Shown here one piece after another: positions 36,130 through 39,030 of a stretch of 39,030 bases of DNA. This DNA comes from a virus. Within the stretch, counting starts at the first letter, position 1. Each line of letters starts with the position of its first letter. The stretch lies in the IMG/VR virus record IMGVR_UViG_3300047408_000094, positions 1-39,030 of that record. The stretch is one strand, 5' to 3'. The notes beneath the pieces are model-generated. The model searched no databases, had not been told where the DNA came from, and saw nothing but the letters and a program-made list of their open reading frames with translations. Both the position numbers and the translations under genes were made by a program.

Positions 36130-38510
36130 TACACAGGCCTCTGCTGGAGTTCGATGTTGCCCGGCTTCGGCTGCAGGCTGATCTTCAGCGCCTCGAGCTG
36201 CGCCTCGCGCTCGATCTCCTGACGCGACAGGTCGGCATCGAGCGCCGCCTTCTCGCGGGCCAACTGCAGGTCCTGCGCCGCCTTCTCGCGGGCGAGCTGC
36301 AGTTCGAGGTCGGCCGCCTCGCGGCGCAACTGCATGTCGATGGCCGCCGCCTGGCGCTTCTGCTCCGACTCGGCCTGCATCTTCTGCTGCGCCAGCGCGT
36401 TGTCGGAAACCAGCTTCTGCTGCGCCAACTGCACGTCGGCCTGATGCTTGGCCGCCGCCGCCGCCGCATCGGCCTGGACCTTGAGCATGGCCGGGTCCGG
36501 CTTAGACGGCTGGCCCTGCTGCTGCGCGGCGGCCTGCGCCACCTGCTCGGGCGGCTGGAAGAACATGCCCGGCGTCTTGAAGCCGAGCTTCTCGGCCAGC
36601 TTCTGGCTCGTGTTGGCGATGTTCTCCGGGGTCACATAGGGGCCGGTCGCGCTGCCGCCCTGTAGCAACACCAACTGCTGCTGCGCGGCAGCGATCAACT
36701 GCAGGTGCTCGAGTTCCTGCTGCGTGTTGCCGGTGCCCAGCCCGACGTTCACCGTCAGGCTCATGTCGTCCGGCCACTTCGACGGGTCGACCGTCTTGAA
36801 CGTCTTGCCGGCCCAGTACTGCGTCGGCCCCATCGCCGCCCGCTTCAGGGCGCGATAGACCAGCCGATAGATGCGCGCCACCGCCGTCTCGGCCAGCACG
36901 CGGGCGATCAGCTTCTGGCGCTGCGCCGCCGCGCTCATCAGCAGGTTCATGCCGCGCGCCGTCTTGTTGATGTCGTCGGCCTGCAGCCCCTGCGATTGGC
37001 GCGACGTGCCGGTGCGGTTCTCCTTGACCGTCTGGAAGTATTCGAGGGCGCCGAGCGCGTCCTGCATGATCGACGGCACCTTCTGCCAGTCGATGTGCCC
37101 GTCGCCCGGCTTGGCGCCCGCCTTGAAGCGGATCGGCGAGCCCGGCACCCAGTCGAGCAGGCTGTCGAGGATCACCGCATCCGACACCGCCGGACGGGGC
37201 CGGTTGGACATGTAGAGATTGTCCAGCATGCCCCGCGTCAGCACCGACGAGATCAGTTGCAGATCCTGCGTCTGGTCGAACAGCGAGCGGCCGACCAGGC
37301 TGTGCGGCATCAGGATCGGCGTGGCCAGCGCGATCGGCGCGACACCGTCCTCCCATTCCTCGCACTCGATGATGCGGCCCCCGTCCCCGCCCGAGTGGGC
37401 ATACACGATGCGCAGCATTTCCGAGACGCCGTCGCCGTTGGCATCGGCCCGCAGATAGGCCACCACCAGCCACAGCGGGCGCTCGCTGTCGCCCACCGTG
37501 TCGCGCTCGTCGCGGTAGAGCGAGGAGGCGTTGGTCGTGAGCTGGGCGGCCTCGCCCGTGTCGGTGCGGTCGCTCTGCAGGTCGTCGACCTCGTCCGGGC
37601 TCATGCCCATCTTGACCAGTTCGGATGCGGTGGTGCGCCGGATGAAGCCGAGGAACGACGCCTCGTCCTGGGTGCGGGCGTCGGGCGTGAAGCGGATGTC
37701 CTGTGGCGCGATGCTCTCCGCGACCACCTTCTGGACCTTGCGGGTGATCTCGATGGTTCCGCTGAACGTCTGCGGCGGCGGCCCCATGGGCGGCATCCCA
37801 GGCGGCATTGGCCCCGCTCCTGGCCCCGGCACCCCAGGCATTCCAGGCGGCGCTCCAGGCTGCCCAGGCATCGCTCCAGGCTGCCCAGGCATCGCTCCAG
37901 GCGGGCCGCCAGCAGCAGCCATCGACATCGCCGCCGGGTCCATGCCCGGCATCGCCCCCGGCTCCGCCGCCGGGTCGGGCGTCAGTTCGAGCTCGATCTC
38001 GGGCGGGTCGGGCTCGTTGGCCGCCTCCGACAGCATCACGTCGATGGCGTCCTGCGGCATGCCCTGGACCGGCATGCGCTGGATGTCCTCCTTCTCGGCC
38101 AGGTCGACGCTCAGCCCGCCAAGGCGGAACATCAGCGCGTCCTTGATCAGCGAGTGCAGCAGCGTAAAGCCGTCGTTCTCGACCATGAAGCAGTGGGTGA
38201 CATAATCGGTCGCCTCCTGCGCGATCGGCTCCTCGCCGGGGGCACCGGGGACGAACTGCACCACCTGATCGCTGCCGGTGAAGACCTCCATCAGGCCCGG
38301 CATGACGCTCTCGATGGTGTCGGCGAACTCGGACGTGACGACCTGGGAAGCGCCCTCCTGCTCGTCGCCGTAGGGGTCGCGGTCGTAGTAGCGCAGCGCC
38401 ACCAGGCGCATGTCGGAGAGCGTGCCCGACTGGTAGTCGCGGCTGGCTTGCTCCTCCTTGCGCAGGATCGAGAGCAGGTCGTCGTCGTCGAGGGGTTCGC
38501 GGTCAGCCAT
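36129..38510 (-). CDS. Portal protein (P22-like), with Pro/Gly insert, 793 aa
   Basis: ATG at 38510 overlaps the methylase stop (TGATG). The N-terminus (ILRKEEQASRDYQSGTLSDM, ALRYYDRDPYGDEQEGASQV) and FADTIESVMPGLMEVFTGSD are characteristic of large podovirus portals. The central part has SLVGRSLFDQTQDLQLISSV and GMLDNLYMSNRPRP, then GTSRQSQGLQADDINKTARG. The C-terminal 130 residues form a long Gln/Ala-rich helix suited to the portal barrel. Residues about 200-245 are a Met/Pro/Gly collagen-like run. This is the DNA entry ring at the capsid vertex. Confidence 0.9.
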   Translation of the reverse strand: MADREPLDDDDLLSILRKEEQASRDYQSGTLSDMRLVALRYYDRDPYGDEQEGASQVVTSEFADTIESVMPGLMEVFTGSDQVVQFVPGAPGEEPIAQEATDYVTHCFMVENDGFTLLHSLIKDALMFRLGGLSVDLAEKEDIQRMPVQGMPQDAIDVMLSEAANEPDPPEIELELTPDPAAEPGAMPGMDPAAMSMAAAGGPPGAMPGQPGAMPGQPGAPPGMPGVPGPGAGPMPPGMPPMGPPPQTFSGTIEITRKVQKVVAESIAPQDIRFTPDARTQDEASFLGFIRRTTASELVKMGMSPDEVDDLQSDRTDTGEAAQLTTNASSLYRDERDTVGDSERPLWLVVAYLRADANGDGVSEMLRIVYAHSGGDGGRIIECEEWEDGVAPIALATPILMPHSLVGRSLFDQTQDLQLISSVLTRGMLDNLYMSNRPRPAVSDAVILDSLLDWVPGSPIRFKAGAKPGDGHIDWQKVPSIMQDALGALEYFQTVKENRTGTSRQSQGLQADDINKTARGMNLLMSAAAQRQKLIARVLAETAVARIYRLVYRALKRAAMGPTQYWAGKTFKTVDPSKWPDDMSLTVNVGLGTGNTQQELEHLQLIAAAQQQLVLLQGGSATGPYVTPENIANTSQKLAEKLGFKTPGMFFQPPEQVAQAAAQQQGQPSKPDPAMLKVQADAAAAAAKHQADVQLAQQKLVSDNALAQQKMQAESEQKRQAAAIDMQLRREAADLELQLAREKAAQDLQLAREKAALDADLSRQEIEREAQLEALKISLQPKPGNIELQQRPV
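37852..37904. repeat. 21-bp tandem repeat in the portal gene
   Basis: Two identical 21-bp units (37852-37872 and 37873-37893) and the start of a third encode PGAMPGQ-type heptads in the Pro/Gly insert of the portal protein. Exact identity suggests recent duplication. Confidence 0.8.
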
Positions 38511-39030
38511 CACTCAGCCGCCACCGCGAACAACGGCGTGTCGCCGCCGCGGACGTGCGCAATGCGCGCCTTGATGTCGGCCACATATTCGGCCTCGCGC
38601 TCGACCAGGAGGCAGTCAATACCCTCGGCCATGCAGGCCATCCCGGTGGTGCCTGAGCCCGCGAAAGGATCGAGCACGGTGCCGCCTGGAGGCGTTACCA
38701 GCCGCACCAGCCAGCGCATCAGGTCGACCGGCTTGACCGTGGGATGCTTGCTGCCCAGGCGGTCGTCGGCGTCGGCCTTGCTGCTGTAGAAGAACCGCGC
38801 CGCACTGCCGCTGTCACCGAAGCCGACAGGCTCCATCGTGCCCTTAGAGAAGCCGTAGCTAGTCAGGCTGCCGTTGCCGCCTCGTGTGCCAAAGCCGCCG
38901 CCCGCATCAGGAAACGCGCTCACGACCTCGTCGCTGCCGTCGTGGACCGTATTAGCAGGCCATCTTCCGAGAGATGCGCCGTCGCTTGGCGGCTGCTGCA
39001 AGCCGTTCTTGCTGTGTCGGATAGACGAAG
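38510..39030 (-). CDS. DNA methyltransferase, C-terminal part (runs off right edge)
   Basis: 172 residues are visible, entering from the window edge without a start. SLGRWPANTVHDGSDEVVSA, ARFFYSSKAD and KHPTVKPVDLMRWLVRLVTP are standard for phage D12-like methylases. The SAM-binding DPFAGSGTTGMACM and LLVEREAEYVADI complete the enzyme. Motif IV (DPPY) is missing here but present in the partial gene at 1-293 on the same strand. The TGA overlaps the portal ATG. Confidence 0.87.
   Translation of the reverse strand, partial: SSIRHSKNGLQQPPSDGASLGRWPANTVHDGSDEVVSAFPDAGGGFGTRGGNGSLTSYGFSKGTMEPVGFGDSGSAARFFYSSKADADDRLGSKHPTVKPVDLMRWLVRLVTPPGGTVLDPFAGSGTTGMACMAEGIDCLLVEREAEYVADIKARIAHVRGGDTPLFAVAAE

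Noticed and set aside
36705-38789. A 694-codon open frame on the + strand opposite the portal gene
   Set aside because: The protein reading is Arg/His-rich with no domain, and the minus strand encodes an unmistakable portal. Long antisense frames are expected in this GC-rich sequence with strong third-position bias.
1-39030. Terminal direct repeats or cohesive-end sequence at the window edges
   Set aside because: The first and last tens of bases share no repeat, and both edges lie inside coding sequence, so they are arbitrary cut points rather than physical DNA ends.
1-39030. tRNA genes or other structural RNAs
   Set aside because: Scanning by eye for TTC-A/G-A-type arms with acceptor pairing in the few non-coding stretches gave nothing convincing; a dedicated covariance search would be needed to exclude small RNAs.

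Overview
The window reads as an almost complete genome of a temperate-looking, probably short-tailed (podovirus-type) phage. GC content is high throughout. The gene families (DUF1376, YdaS-type Cro, ERF, DUF5309-like capsid, D12/beta-class methylases) suggest an alphaproteobacterial host, perhaps in the rhizobial orders, but the host is an inference. No ribosomal, tRNA or recognisable bacterial chromosomal genes were seen.

Layout. (a) 1-9893, leftward: a small early unit (YdaS-type regulator, two tiny proteins, an HNH nuclease) ends at an intrinsic terminator near 8790. It is followed by a methylase, a VRR-NUC nuclease, a DUF1376 replication-type protein, small proteins, a LuxR-type HTH protein, the small and large terminase subunits, accessory genes, and the first 97 codons of a second methylase that runs off the left edge. 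(b) 9894-10501: a regulatory hub with a CI-like repressor on the + strand, flanked on both sides by repeated ACCCA/TGGGT operator-like sites. (c) 10502-15838, rightward: small early proteins, ERF annealing protein and its partner, NinB, and an HNH endonuclease. (d) 16078-39030, leftward: lysis and host-surface genes (M15 endolysin, two small membrane proteins, a secreted glycoside hydrolase), a beta-helix protein, a collar fibre, ejection-type proteins including a virion lysozyme, a PAPS/APS-reductase-like protein, tail/connector proteins, adaptor, major capsid protein, scaffold, a large fibre, portal, and the C-terminal part of a methylase running off the right edge.

The left-edge methylase lacks its C-terminus and the right-edge methylase lacks its N-terminus. 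They are on the same strand and of the same family. Joining the ends makes one methylase and places terminase directly upstream of portal, scaffold and capsid, a normal phage order. The simplest reading is a circular or circularly permuted genome with a short missing segment. Genes are packed with ATGA, GTGA and TGATG overlaps, which I used to choose most starts.

Most unusual features: an HNH endonuclease gene lies antisense inside a methylase gene, in an insert of about 582 nt that keeps the methylase frame open; a reductase-like protein in the virion operon carries an exact CC-X80-CXXC iron-sulfur pattern; a 19-bp palindrome occurs three times inside coding sequence; operators flank a short repressor while no integrase is visible.
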